Part shown: positions 16,589 through 25,604 of the stretch, piece after piece | How the letters are laid out: every line of letters starts with the position of its first letter | Numbering within the stretch: the first letter of the stretch is position 1 | Assembly: GCA_964349095.1 (NCBI GenBank) | Contig: CAYGFD010000002.1 | Location: 1-33,520, forward strand | Direction: 5' to 3' | From: UBA10001 sp964349095 | Lineage (GTDB): Bacteria > Patescibacteriota > Patescibacteriia > Veblenbacterales > UBA10138 | DNA length: 33,520 nucleotides | Translations under genes and position numbers: made by a program | Notes under the pieces: model-generated | What the model was told of the DNA's origin: nothing | What the model saw: the letters and a program-made list of their open reading frames with translations, nothing else | Databases searched by the model: none

Positions 16589-16792
16589 ATTACCTTACAA
16601 CCACACCCTTACCCTGAGCACCCAAATCATTATCAAGNNNNNNNNNNNNNNNNNNNNNNNNNNNNNNNNNNNNNNNNNNNNNNNNNNNNNNNNNNNNNNN
16701 NNNNNNNNNNNNNNNNNNNNNNNNNNNNNNNNNNNNNTTTTTTATTACCTTACAACCACACCCTTACCCTGAGCACCCAAATCATTATCAAG
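16583..16792. repeat. 55-base identical copies on both sides of an N-gap (assembly artefact)
   Basis: Bases 16583-16637 and 16738-16792 are identical over 55 positions (from TTTTTTATTACC to ATTATCAAG) and directly flank 100 N (16638-16737). This is what two overlapping contigs look like when a scaffolder inserts a fixed gap instead of merging them. The left copy repeats the last codons of the downstream minus-strand gene. Confidence 0.92.
16638..16737. other. Assembly gap, 100 N
   Basis: Exactly 100 N, a conventional placeholder. Given the identical flanks, no sequence is likely to be missing; merging the copies would leave a continuous convergent intergenic region. Confidence 0.95.
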
Positions 16793-18622
16793 GTCGGTCG
16801 TTACAACTTTATCGGTTGAGATCAAATCAGCGCCACTAAAATCATCTTTAGCGGTCAATGTGCTCGCTTTGGTCAGGACTAATATCTTATCGGCGTCCGA
16901 GGCACCGGGTGTAATCCCCACTTCAAATGAAGCCTCTGGGCTGGCGAACTTAAATCCCGCACCCGCAGGTAAACGGTTTAACTCCCAACGGACCTCTCTG
17001 GTGTTGGGGTTATAAACTACATTTTGACCAGCGGAAACGGTCGCTTGCCCAGTCCAGGTGACGTCTTGCGGCAGGGTGGTCGTCACTTCAATATTGTTAG
17101 CATCATTCAATGTATTAGACAGCTTCCAAAAAATTACATAAGTAGTGGTGCTGTCGACGCGTGGTGGCAAGGGTCCTGATCCTATTTTCACTAATTGGTC
17201 GGTATAATAACGCCCCTCTGTTTGCAAACCAATCTGAGTATTAATTTTGGTCGTAATTACGTTGGACTCAGTCTCCATTAACTGACTGCCACTACCAATT
17301 TGTTGATCAGCTTTAGCTAATACAGATGTGGTAAAACTATACGGAGCCGAACCAATAAGCGGTGGAACACTAATAACTTTTAACCTAAAATTAATCGTTC
17401 CCTTTTCTCCAGGATCCAATCTTGATAAAAGCGGTAATTCTTTTTTAGTCCAAAGTATACTTCCATTACTTGTATTAATATCGGCGGTTACGTCCGCTTG
17501 CCAAGTACTTAAATCTAAAAACTGAGAATTTATTTTAACATTAAAAGTTGTATTTGCTAGGACAGTTTCCCCCTCATTGGCATACTGCAAAGTAAAATCC
17601 ATTTGTTCTCCCCAATCAGCATAACTTTTCAACGATACCTGATTGGCAGTTAGGGAGAGTGTTAAGCTAGATTCAATTATCGTCGTAATAATCTTTTTTT
17701 CTTCTTGCAGTGCAAACTGATTATTTTCTCCTAGAACACCAACTCCGACCGCAAATTCTCTATCACCAGAACCAACCCCGGAATTAAATTTACCTTTAAA
17801 TTCAATCCTGCCCTTACCCTTAGATTTTAGTATTGGTAACTTCCAAATATTATTTTCACCGGTAGCGGCCTCTAATTTTGGTTGTTCCAACTCAAAACCA
17901 CTGGGAGGGTTCAATCGTATCGCTAAAGATGACAATTCATCAGTTGAATTGTTTGTATAATTAACAACCAAAACCATGTCTTGCTCAATTGGCACCTGGG
18001 TCGGCGCTTGCAACTCAAGCGTTACAACCGAGGCCACTAATTCAGTTTGAGTAAATAGTGTTTTATTGAATGACGACTGAAAATTATCTGGTTGATACGA
18101 AAAAACCGCAGCAATATCCTTCTTTTCACCCACCTCACCGACTAATTGCCCCGTTATTTTCAATTCACCTTTTGCCTCCCCTTTTATATTACCAACTAAA
18201 AATTTATTCTTATCTTGATTAACAGTCGGAACCGAAGATGAGGTCAAAGTAAACCCGGTAGGAAAACGAAAATTAACCTCTACTTGATCCAGACCAACTT
18301 TTTGATTATTAAACCACGTTAATGTATAGTCGATGGTTTGTCCCGAAGGAGAGCTTTCCGGACCACTCAATTTTACAGATACCGCCTCTTCACCAAATTT
18401 CTCGTTGGTGTTTCTAAAAAAGAAAAACCACAACCCACCAGCTACCACTAAAAATAACAGCGAAGTGGTAAACCAAAGCCACAGTCTTTGAGTGGCAGCC
18501 TGTTTACGCAGCGTATTAAAATCCTGCACCTTTTCTTGTTGATAAATCTTTTCTAGTTCTCTTTCTGCTTGTACCGATGTTTCGTTTGTTGTGCTGTTTA
18601 TTTGTGTTTTATCTTTTCCCAT
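16745..18622 (-). CDS. Large single-pass membrane protein with repeated beta-sandwich (DUF11-like) domains
   Basis: A 625-residue protein. Residues 1-46 are polar and probably helical (RELEKIYQQEK), 47-69 form one membrane helix (LWLWFTTSLLFLVVAGG then FFFFR), and about 550 residues follow outside the membrane. That part is built from repeated units with alternating strands and phrases such as YTLTWFNNQK, VVNYTNNSTD, FTLQYANEGE and YVIFWKLSN, typical of DUF11/conserved-repeat surface domains. There are no cysteines to anchor it and no sorting motif. It follows recO by 2 bases. Likely a cell-surface structural or adhesive protein (inference). The C-terminus ends inside the duplicated 55-base segment. 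Confidence 0.7.
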   Translation of the reverse strand: MGKDKTQINSTTNETSVQAERELEKIYQQEKVQDFNTLRKQAATQRLWLWFTTSLLFLVVAGGLWFFFFRNTNEKFGEEAVSVKLSGPESSPSGQTIDYTLTWFNNQKVGLDQVEVNFRFPTGFTLTSSSVPTVNQDKNKFLVGNIKGEAKGELKITGQLVGEVGEKKDIAAVFSYQPDNFQSSFNKTLFTQTELVASVVTLELQAPTQVPIEQDMVLVVNYTNNSTDELSSLAIRLNPPSGFELEQPKLEAATGENNIWKLPILKSKGKGRIEFKGKFNSGVGSGDREFAVGVGVLGENNQFALQEEKKIITTIIESSLTLSLTANQVSLKSYADWGEQMDFTLQYANEGETVLANTTFNVKINSQFLDLSTWQADVTADINTSNGSILWTKKELPLLSRLDPGEKGTINFRLKVISVPPLIGSAPYSFTTSVLAKADQQIGSGSQLMETESNVITTKINTQIGLQTEGRYYTDQLVKIGSGPLPPRVDSTTTYVIFWKLSNTLNDANNIEVTTTLPQDVTWTGQATVSAGQNVVYNPNTREVRWELNRLPAGAGFKFASPEASFEVGITPGASDADKILVLTKASTLTAKDDFSGADLISTDKVVTTDLDNDLGAQGKGVVVR

Positions 18623-18624
18623 AT

Positions 18625-19374
18625 TTATAGAATACTACGTAATACCTTTAATGTATATAACGGTTTACCTGATTGACCTTGTACATAATCAACCAGAAAC
18701 CCTACTAACTCCTTGGGTAAATTAAATGTTTGACCCTGCTCGTGTTTGTTCGATAGTTTATGTAAAAATGTCAGCGCTTCTTGGCCTAAAGACATAGATT
18801 GCGCGTCGTCCTTTAAACAACGACCGTGAAAAAAACCGTGCTCCTTAAAACTAAATAGGGCCGGAACTGCTAACTCACCTTGGCAACCTTGGCAACGCGT
18901 AATATGTATTGATAAACCAGTAGCTTGTAAAACCTGAAAAATAAATTTTCCAAAAATAGTTCTAGCGGTCTCACGCCACTCAACATCATCGTCGGGTAAA
19001 TTTTTTAAGAGTGATAAATAATATTTTAATATAATAAAAATATCAGGTTCCGGAGCGGCTTGTGATGTTAAAACCTCGGTTACTTCCAAAAAAGCTGAGC
19101 CTAGGACCGCTGTATTTAAGTTGTACGGCGGTTTTAAATAAATCTTTTTTAAACTGGCTCCAGCAAGCTTATCGTGTTTCTTTCCAATCGCAATCATTAG
19201 CTCAATCTCACCAAAAGGTACTAAGTGCGGCGCTAATTTTGATAATATTTTTCTTGAACTGGTGGCTACTAAATCAAGCTTGCCGCGACGCTCGGTAAAT
19301 ACCGTATACATCCGATCGTTTTGTTTATGGGCACGCGCCCGCAATACAAAACCGTTGGTGAGATATGTAGCCAT
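18625..19374 (-). CDS. recO: DNA repair protein RecO
   Basis: RecO helps RecR load RecA on gaps during RecF-pathway recombination. The N-terminal OB fold is clear (TNGFVLRARAHKQNDRMYTVFTE split around residue 20, then GKLDLVATSSRK). The C-terminal helical domain carries a zinc-type cluster, CQGCQGELAVP ... FFHGRC. At 249 residues it has normal length. It sits 4 bases after ileS with its own ATG and is probably co-transcribed. Confidence 0.92.
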   Translation of the reverse strand: MATYLTNGFVLRARAHKQNDRMYTVFTERRGKLDLVATSSRKILSKLAPHLVPFGEIELMIAIGKKHDKLAGASLKKIYLKPPYNLNTAVLGSAFLEVTEVLTSQAAPEPDIFIILKYYLSLLKNLPDDDVEWRETARTIFGKFIFQVLQATGLSIHITRCQGCQGELAVPALFSFKEHGFFHGRCLKDDAQSMSLGQEALTFLHKLSNKHEQGQTFNLPKELVGFLVDYVQGQSGKPLYTLKVLRSIL

Positions 19375-19378
19375 ATTG

Positions 19379-22240
19379 TTACTCTAGTTCCACCATTACT
19401 TTTTCGCTACCAACCTCAATTACTTCGGTGTATGTATCGCTAGTAAACTCAATACCGGAGAGTAAATTATTTTTCTTCAACTGCCCCTCATTGTTCTTTA
19501 ATATACTGACAATTTCCGGCATCGCCGAGATCTTCAGATTAACTTTGTCGTTTACAGTCAACCCCTTTTTCTTTCGCAAAGAATTTATTTGTCTCACAAA
19601 TTCTCTAACCAACCCCTCGGCCTTTAATTCTTCATTAAGTGCGATATCTAAAAATATCTTTTCGCCTTTCAATATTTCTTTCACATTTATCTCATCAAGA
19701 ACTATTTCCTTGACTTCAGCTGTTAAATCATAATTTGTGGTAAAACTTGCCAAGGCTTGGCGAATGCTAAATCCCTGACCCGCTTTTGCCCTTTCGGCCA
19801 ACGCCTGTTCCACTACTAAACGACCGTTGACCATGTCATCCAATATTTTCTTATCAAATTTATCGGCCGCGGGCCAACTCTCAAGATGTACAGATTCCTT
19901 ACCACCCTTAACCCTTAGATAAAGTTCTTCGGCGGTAAAGGGTATAAATGGTGCTAAAATAATTGCCAACCTTCTTAAAACAAATCCCAAAGTAGTTCGT
20001 GCTTGCCCCTGATCAACGCCGGCCTCTTTAAAACGATCTCGACTACGTCTAACATACCAAGTTGATAATTCGTTAATAAATTCAGATATTTTTCTACCCG
20101 CCTCAGTTATTTCATATTTATCTAGATGGTCCGTAACTTCATTAACGAACTTTTGTTGTAATGACAAAATCCATTTATCTAACACATTATCTGATTTTGG
20201 CGCATGGGCTGGCGCTTCGGCATGATCTTGATGTAATTCATAAAACGCCAGCACATTCATTAAAATCAATAAATTTTTCTTAACCACCTCTTCAACATCA
20301 GTAGGATTGAAATTCTTAGGTTCTCCAGGTTGATTCATTGTATAAAAATGAAAACGTAAAGCATCTACACCATACTTGTTGATTATTTCCCAGGGGTCTA
20401 CAATATTACCTTTTGATTTCGACATTTTTTGCCCATGCTTGTCATTTATATGCCCTAAACAAATCACATTTTTATAAGGTGGAATTTCTTTTATAGCTTT
20501 GGCTTTTTTAAGTAAAGTTGAAACAGCTAGTAGCGTATAAAACCAGCCTCGGGTTTGGTCAATCGCCTCGGAAATATAATCAGCTGGATAACTCTCGTTC
20601 AATTTTTCTTCGCTACCGTCGAGATGGGGGTAACCCCATTGCGCATAAGGCATTGAACCAGAATCAAACCAGCAGTCGGCGACTTCTGGCACTCTTTTCA
20701 TTTCTCCCACACCACACTTTTTGCATGGCCAAACAACCTCATCAATAAACGGTCGATGAAGATCCATATCCAATTTTAATTTTAATCCTGATTTTTCTGC
20801 CAACTCCTTAATACCATCGATCACTAGTTCATGCTTGCAATCAGCATTATTACAAATCCAAATCGGTAATGGTGTTCCCCAATATCGCTCACGTGAGATA
20901 GCCCAATCTTTAGCACCTTCTAACCACTCCCCAAAACGCCCATCACGAATATGTGCCGGGTACCAATTTATTTTGGCATTAGCTTTTTTCATGTCTTCCC
21001 GCAGTGCTGACATTTTTATAAACCACGATGGTTTAGCATAATAAAGTAACGGTGTACCGCAACGCCAACAAAATGGATAGTCGTGTTTATACACTTCTTC
21101 TTTAAACAATAATCCTCGATTTTTTAGATCATCAATTATCGGTCTGGTGGTTTTTTCCTCCGTGGGCTTATCTTTATGCTTAACCGGCATTCCGGCGAAT
21201 AAAGGAACGTCTTTAGTAAAATTTCCATCTTCATCTACTGTATGAACTTTTGGTAAACCAACTCTTGTTCCTAAAACAAAATCATCTTCGCCATACATGA
21301 CAGCGGTATGGACTACACCAGTTCCATCAACTGTGGTTACAAAATCGGCTGCATACACTTTATGTGAATTTTCGTTTTGTAACTTTTTAATATCATAAAG
21401 CGGTATGTATTTTAAACCAACCAAATCTTTTCCAATTATTTCATCTATAAGAACAAATTCATCGCCCAATACGCTTACTAAACGCTCCTGCGCCAAAATG
21501 AAAGTTTCATCTTTGATTTTGACTTTTACATACTTAATTTTTTCGCCGACCGCTAAAGCCACGTTGCCAGGCAAAGTCCACGGAGTGGTCGTCCAAGACA
21601 ATATAAAAGTATTTGGCTCATCAACCAATTTAAATTTTATATAAACAGAAGTGTCTTGAACACTTTGATATCCTTGGGCGACCTCATGGCTTGATAACGC
21701 AGTACCACAACGCGGACAATGAGGTAACACTTTATAATCTTGGTAGAGCAACCCTTCTTCCCAAACTTTTTTAAAAATCCACCACAAACTTTCGATATAA
21801 TAATTTTCGTAAGTGACATAAGGGTGTTCGAGGTCCAACCAAAAACCCATACGTTCAGTTAATTTTTCCCAATCAGCTTTATATTTCCAAACATCCTCCC
21901 GACACTTAGCGTTAAATTCCGCCACACCAAACTTTTCAATATCTGGCTTACCCTTAAATTTTAATTCTTTCTCAACCTGCAACTCCACCGGCAACCCTTG
22001 GGTGTCCCATCCCGCTTTCCTTTCCACCCGAAACCCGCGCATAGTTTTATAGCGCGGAATCAAATCCTTAAAGGCGCGTGCCAATACATGGTGAATACCT
22101 GGTTTTCCGTTGGCCGTTGGGGGACCCTCAAAAAAAACAAAGCGCCCTTCGGGTGCGTCTTTGGTTAATGATTTGTGGAAAATATTATTCTCTTTCCAAA
22201 AATCCAGAATTTTATCCTCCAGTTCGGGAAATTTTATCAT
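19379..22240 (-). CDS. ileS: Isoleucyl-tRNA synthetase
   Basis: A 953-residue class I synthetase that charges tRNA-Ile. The HIGH box reads GIHH within GPPTANGKPGIHHVLAR near residues 39-55, and the KMSKS loop is in HGQKMSKSKGNIVDPWE. The editing (CP1) domain shows SWTTTPWTLPGNVAL. Two CxxC pairs lie in inserts (CPRCGTALSSHE and CWRCGTPLLYY), and a further cysteine cluster is in CNNADC/CKKCGVGEM. The organisation matches the longer, eukaryote-like IleS type that includes mupirocin-tolerant enzymes. It is first in an ileS-recO-625-residue-protein run with a promoter just upstream. Confidence 0.97.
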   Translation of the reverse strand: MIKFPELEDKILDFWKENNIFHKSLTKDAPEGRFVFFEGPPTANGKPGIHHVLARAFKDLIPRYKTMRGFRVERKAGWDTQGLPVELQVEKELKFKGKPDIEKFGVAEFNAKCREDVWKYKADWEKLTERMGFWLDLEHPYVTYENYYIESLWWIFKKVWEEGLLYQDYKVLPHCPRCGTALSSHEVAQGYQSVQDTSVYIKFKLVDEPNTFILSWTTTPWTLPGNVALAVGEKIKYVKVKIKDETFILAQERLVSVLGDEFVLIDEIIGKDLVGLKYIPLYDIKKLQNENSHKVYAADFVTTVDGTGVVHTAVMYGEDDFVLGTRVGLPKVHTVDEDGNFTKDVPLFAGMPVKHKDKPTEEKTTRPIIDDLKNRGLLFKEEVYKHDYPFCWRCGTPLLYYAKPSWFIKMSALREDMKKANAKINWYPAHIRDGRFGEWLEGAKDWAISRERYWGTPLPIWICNNADCKHELVIDGIKELAEKSGLKLKLDMDLHRPFIDEVVWPCKKCGVGEMKRVPEVADCWFDSGSMPYAQWGYPHLDGSEEKLNESYPADYISEAIDQTRGWFYTLLAVSTLLKKAKAIKEIPPYKNVICLGHINDKHGQKMSKSKGNIVDPWEIINKYGVDALRFHFYTMNQPGEPKNFNPTDVEEVVKKNLLILMNVLAFYELHQDHAEAPAHAPKSDNVLDKWILSLQQKFVNEVTDHLDKYEITEAGRKISEFINELSTWYVRRSRDRFKEAGVDQGQARTTLGFVLRRLAIILAPFIPFTAEELYLRVKGGKESVHLESWPAADKFDKKILDDMVNGRLVVEQALAERAKAGQGFSIRQALASFTTNYDLTAEVKEIVLDEINVKEILKGEKIFLDIALNEELKAEGLVREFVRQINSLRKKKGLTVNDKVNLKISAMPEIVSILKNNEGQLKKNNLLSGIEFTSDTYTEVIEVGSEKVMVELE

Positions 22241-22254
22241 AGAATTGTATTATC

Positions 22255-22283
22255 ATAATACTGATTTTCCCAATCAAAATCAA
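22255..22283 (-). promoter_or_regulatory. Candidate promoter of ileS
   Basis: TTGATT (22278-22283), 17-base spacer, TATTAT (22255-22260). The expected transcript begins about 8 bases before the ileS ATG (22238-22240), so it is nearly leaderless and has no Shine-Dalgarno. Confidence 0.5.
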
Positions 22284-22289
22284 GGTAAT

Positions 22290-22326
22290 AAAAAAACAGG
22301 GATTTGATTATTCCTTAATCCCTGTT
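22290..22326 (-). terminator. Rho-independent terminator of the sigma factor gene
   Basis: Minus-strand stem AACAGGGATT (22317-22326) / AATCCCTGTT (22295-22304), 10 perfect pairs, followed by a T-run to about 22290. The stop codon at 22308-22310 lies in the loop, so the last codons of the gene form one arm of the stem. Confidence 0.85.
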
Positions 22327-23354
22327 CCAACCAGAAAGTTGAATGGCGGAGCTATTTCTCCGAGTTGTTCATGGAGATACACAATGTGCTCCAAAACTGC
22401 CACAAACCATTTCTCATTCATGTTATTGGCAATGTATTTTTCACGCCAAATGGACTTGAGGGCAAAATCTACACCCTGCCTGCTTACTTTGTGCGTGGCG
22501 GTAATATCAATAACGCTCTTAGGTAAACCACTGCCGTCAAGGCCATAACGATAACAAAAAACTTCAAACTTTTTACGCTTTAATCTCGGTTGCAGATATC
22601 CAGCGATGTTTACGACCAATGACCGATAATGAACCAAATCTTCTTTAACCTGAATCAATTCATCAGGCGCGGAAGAGTTTTTGGATGGCATCGTATCAAT
22701 AAGCGACCGATCGTCAGAAGTCGCATGGTTAGACTTGGCATACAAATAAATAATATGAGTGTTGTTTATTTTTTTATACTCTCGCTCCACGGCCTTAATA
22801 GAAAGTTCGGCCTGTTCAGCCACTTCCGCCACCGTCGGCTCTCGTTGCAACAAATTATACAGAAAATCTATTGCTGATCGAACCCTAACAGTATCAGCGC
22901 TCGGACTCGAGGAAACAATTGTCCTTTCCTCTTGTAAAGCGTTGAGTATCGGCTGGTGAATATAACTGGCGAGATAAGTGAAGAAGCCACCTAATTGTGG
23001 GTTGAACTTAGCAAACGCACAATCGACGCCGGTTATTAAACCAAGGTTGGCCAATTGTATCAAGTCAGAAACAGGAACGTGTCTGCCCGCATACTTATAG
23101 GCAATATCAGCGGCAAACTTTAAACAGTGATTAATAATAATGTCTCGAGCCTCTTCATTTCCCTTAAGAAGCTCTGACACATGATTATCTAATTCCTGCC
23201 GCGATAAAGGCTGGTAAGCACTCCCCTGAATCTCCCTTCTATAGATTTTGAAGGAAGTTGTAGGGTGAAACGGTCGAGACGATGAATCCCTGTTTCGCTC
23301 AATTGGGCCATACAATATACGGCGACTCTTCTTCAAAACACCAATCTTTGGCAT
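22308..23354 (-). CDS. Sigma-70 family RNA polymerase sigma factor (divergent)
   Basis: A 348-residue sigma factor. Region 2 spans about 68-145: FAADIAYKYAGRHVPVSDLI then LANLGLITGVDCAFAKFNPQ and FFTYLASYIHQPILNAL, matching the core-binding and -10-melting helices. Region 3 is about 158-197 (REPTVAEVAEQAELSIKAVE). Region 4 is about 240-307, with a helix-turn-helix at SVIDITATHKVSRQGVDFAL. A polar N-terminal stretch of about 45 residues and a C-terminal tail of about 40 residues are extra. The match to RpoD consensus is loose, so it is probably an accessory factor. It is monocistronic, with an AAGGA Shine-Dalgarno before the ATG and its own promoter and terminator. Confidence 0.82.
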   Translation of the reverse strand: MPKIGVLKKSRRILYGPIERNRDSSSRPFHPTTSFKIYRREIQGSAYQPLSRQELDNHVSELLKGNEEARDIIINHCLKFAADIAYKYAGRHVPVSDLIQLANLGLITGVDCAFAKFNPQLGGFFTYLASYIHQPILNALQEERTIVSSSPSADTVRVRSAIDFLYNLLQREPTVAEVAEQAELSIKAVEREYKKINNTHIIYLYAKSNHATSDDRSLIDTMPSKNSSAPDELIQVKEDLVHYRSLVVNIAGYLQPRLKRKKFEVFCYRYGLDGSGLPKSVIDITATHKVSRQGVDFALKSIWREKYIANNMNEKWFVAVLEHIVYLHEQLGEIAPPFNFLVGTGIKE

Positions 23355-23403
23355 AATTATGTCCTTACAATATTCAGTTTGGAAAGTTCTATTTAATTAA
23401 CCA

Positions 23404-23432
23404 AAAATAATACCATTACCCATGGTTGTCAA
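23404..23432 (-). promoter_or_regulatory. Candidate promoter of the sigma factor gene
   Basis: Perfect TTGACA (23427-23432), 17-base spacer, TATTTT (23404-23409, 4 of 6). It leaves a leader of roughly 43 bases that contains AAGGA about 8 bases before the ATG at 23354. Confidence 0.5.
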
Positions 23433-23452
23433 GCAGTATAAATATTTTTTTA

Positions 23453-25162
23453 CTACATTCTCTCTACCACTTGGAGCCCTAAAGTATTCATCCCTTGTTT
23501 CAAAATATCCGCCGACATCGTAACTAACTCCAGTCTCAAAGATCGTTCTGGCTCATCCGCTTTTAAAACCGGATGATCATGATAATAAGAATTTACCGCC
23601 TCGGCTAATTGGTATAAATACAAAGCCAATAGGTGCGGACCATTTTCTTGTGCCGATTTTAACAAAGCATCGTGATACTGTATTATTTTTCTCATCAATG
23701 TTAGGTCGCCCTCAGCAATTTTTTTAAAATTAAATTTTTTATGTTTAAACTTTCCAGCTTTTTTTAAAATGCTTTTAAGTCTCACATAAGTATATTGCAA
23801 ATAAGGTCCGCTATTGCCTTCGACTGATAGCATTTTTTGCCAATTAAAAGTGATATCCGTCAATCGGTTTTGCGACAAATCATTATATTTCACCGCACCT
23901 ACCCCGACTGCTTCGGCTATTTGTGCTTTATCGGACGAAGATAAATCTTGGTTCTTTTTTTCTACTATTCGCCAGGCTAGGTCAACCGATTTATTTAAAA
24001 CTTCATCCAGCTTAATCAGCGTACCCTCTCGTGTTGCCATTTTTTTACCCTCTTCACCAAGAACTAAACCAAACTTCACATGTTCAAGTTGGGTCTTTCC
24101 CTGATAACCGGCGAGTGTTGCTAAAGCAAATAATTGCTCAAAATATAAAGATTGCTGATTAGCAACAACATATATCATTTTATACGGGGCATAAGTTTTA
24201 ACTCTGGCGCGTAGAGCAGCTAGATCACGGGTTGCGTAAAGCGACGCCCCATCAGACTTTTGCACGAGTAGCGGAGAAAGTTTTGCCTCATCAAGCATCG
24301 CTACTATTGATCCGTCTTGATTTTGGACCAACAAATCCTTGGCCACTAGATCTTTTAAGATCGGCATCAAACTTTTCTCATAAAAACTCTCGCCCTCAAT
24401 TTTATTAAAACTTATATTAAGTCTGCTATATAATTCATCAAACTCCTTTATAGAATATTGTCTAAAAGTCTTCCACAGCGCTCTAATTTTAGCATTGCCA
24501 CTTTCTAATTTCTTAAAAGTATCCTGGGCTTCCTTTTCTAAACTTAAATCTTCCTTGGCTTGCTCGTGAAATAAAACATACACGCGTAACATTTCCTCAA
24601 TCGGATTCTTATTCAAAGCCGCCTTCTTACCCCACTTATCCCACGCCACAACTAATTTACCAAACTGCGTTCCCCAATCTCCTAAATAATTTAGAGTTAT
24701 TACCTTAGCGCCTAATACCTGATATATATTAGCTAGAGCCTGCCCAATAATAGTCGAGCGTAAATGACCGACGTGCATTGGTTTGGCAATGTTGGGCGAA
24801 GAATATTCTATGACAATTTTCTTACTTCTAAAATCATTGAATTTTGTTTTGCTAGTAAGCTCCTTAGCTTGTTTGTAAACATTATCAGCGGAAATAAAAA
24901 AATTAACAAAACCCGGGCCAGCCGTGGCGACTTTGGAAAAATATCTTCTTAACCATTTATTCTGCACTAACTCACCCACTAAAATATCAGCTACCTGCGC
25001 TGAGGGCACACCCCAACGCGCTGATACTTTTAATGCAATATTGGAAGTAAAATCTCCTTGCCAGTCCTCTTTGGGAATATCAATAGTCACTTGATCAGAT
25101 TCAATCTGCCAGTGCTTCTTAACGACCTTCGCTACTTCGACTTGTAATTTTTTTGCCAACAT
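23453..25162 (-). CDS. argS: Arginyl-tRNA synthetase
   Basis: Class I ArgRS, about 569 residues, charges tRNA-Arg. The HIGH box is HVGH at 130-133 within SSPNIAKPMHVGHLRST. The KMSKS equivalent is relaxed to KKMATREG, as common in this family. The N-terminal ArgRS-specific additional domain (WQGDFTSNIALKVSA) and the C-terminal DALR anticodon domain (ALLKSAQ, LALYLYQLAEAVNSYYHDHP) are present. The frame could open from a TTG at 25189, but that codon lies inside the rplT terminator and upstream of the TATAAT. The ATG at 25160-25162 is the sound start. Confidence 0.96.
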   Translation of the reverse strand: MLAKKLQVEVAKVVKKHWQIESDQVTIDIPKEDWQGDFTSNIALKVSARWGVPSAQVADILVGELVQNKWLRRYFSKVATAGPGFVNFFISADNVYKQAKELTSKTKFNDFRSKKIVIEYSSPNIAKPMHVGHLRSTIIGQALANIYQVLGAKVITLNYLGDWGTQFGKLVVAWDKWGKKAALNKNPIEEMLRVYVLFHEQAKEDLSLEKEAQDTFKKLESGNAKIRALWKTFRQYSIKEFDELYSRLNISFNKIEGESFYEKSLMPILKDLVAKDLLVQNQDGSIVAMLDEAKLSPLLVQKSDGASLYATRDLAALRARVKTYAPYKMIYVVANQQSLYFEQLFALATLAGYQGKTQLEHVKFGLVLGEEGKKMATREGTLIKLDEVLNKSVDLAWRIVEKKNQDLSSSDKAQIAEAVGVGAVKYNDLSQNRLTDITFNWQKMLSVEGNSGPYLQYTYVRLKSILKKAGKFKHKKFNFKKIAEGDLTLMRKIIQYHDALLKSAQENGPHLLALYLYQLAEAVNSYYHDHPVLKADEPERSLRLELVTMSADILKQGMNTLGLQVVERM

Positions 25163-25172
25163 AAGTCTATAT

Positions 25173-25181
25173 ATTATAGCA
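25173..25181 (-). promoter_or_regulatory. Extended -10 promoter of argS (nearly leaderless)
   Basis: TGCTATAAT on the minus strand: a perfect -10 (25173-25178) preceded by the extended -10 TG. No -35 is evident; that position falls in the rplT terminator stem. Transcription would start about 4 bases before the ATG. Confidence 0.6.
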
Positions 25182-25187
25182 GAAAAC

Positions 25188-25212
25188 AAAAAACCCCGAA
25201 GTCTCGGGGTTT
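25188..25212 (-). terminator. Rho-independent terminator after rplT
   Basis: Minus-strand stem AAACCCCGA / TCGGGGTTT (9 pairs, tight loop of 4) followed by TTTTTTG. It separates the infC-rpmI-rplT operon from argS. Confidence 0.9.
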
Positions 25213-25224
25213 GAAGTTTAAAAT

Positions 25225-25578
25225 TTAACTTCTCGGTTTAACCATCTCTACTACTTTGTTGAAGATAATTGGATGATTAAGTGCGAGTTCTGCTAACATC
25301 TTTCTATTTAATTGGACGTTGGCTTTCTTTAATAAATCTATAAATCGGCTGTAGCTTAATCCGTGTTCCCTAACCGCAGCGTTTAATCTAATAGTCCATA
25401 ATTGTCTGAACTCTCTTTTCTTATTCTTACGATCGCGATAAGCATAAACACCAGCCTTACGAACGGCTACCTTGGCTAATTTAATTTTGCTTTTACGACC
25501 CCAGCGAAACCCTTTGGCTCGCTTAAGAACATTCTTTACTCTTTTGGCGTGCATCACGCCACGTTTTACTCTGGACAT
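25225..25578 (-). CDS. rplT: 50S ribosomal protein L20
   Basis: L20, 117 residues, binds 23S rRNA early in 50S assembly and in many bacteria represses its own operon. The N-terminal basic arm is typical (MSRVKRGVMHAKRVKNVLKR, then FRWGRKSKIKLAK), followed by YRDRKNKKREFRQLW and the globular end with YSRFIDLLKKANVQLNRKML. Full length. It follows rpmI by 26 bases and ends at a strong terminator. Confidence 0.98.
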   Translation of the reverse strand: MSRVKRGVMHAKRVKNVLKRAKGFRWGRKSKIKLAKVAVRKAGVYAYRDRKNKKREFRQLWTIRLNAAVREHGLSYSRFIDLLKKANVQLNRKMLAELALNHPIIFNKVVEMVKPRS

Positions 25579-25604
25579 AGATTAAATCAAAGTTTCCTTA
25601 AAAA

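Noticed and set aside
16359..16772. Plus-strand frame running through the first N-gap
   Set aside because: It exists only because N is read as open; it overlaps the phosphatidyltransferase and the duplicated flank.
16583..16792. 55-base direct repeat as a mobile-element or attachment-site duplication
   Set aside because: The copies exactly abut a 100-N placeholder and no integrase or transposase is present; an unmerged contig overlap explains it.
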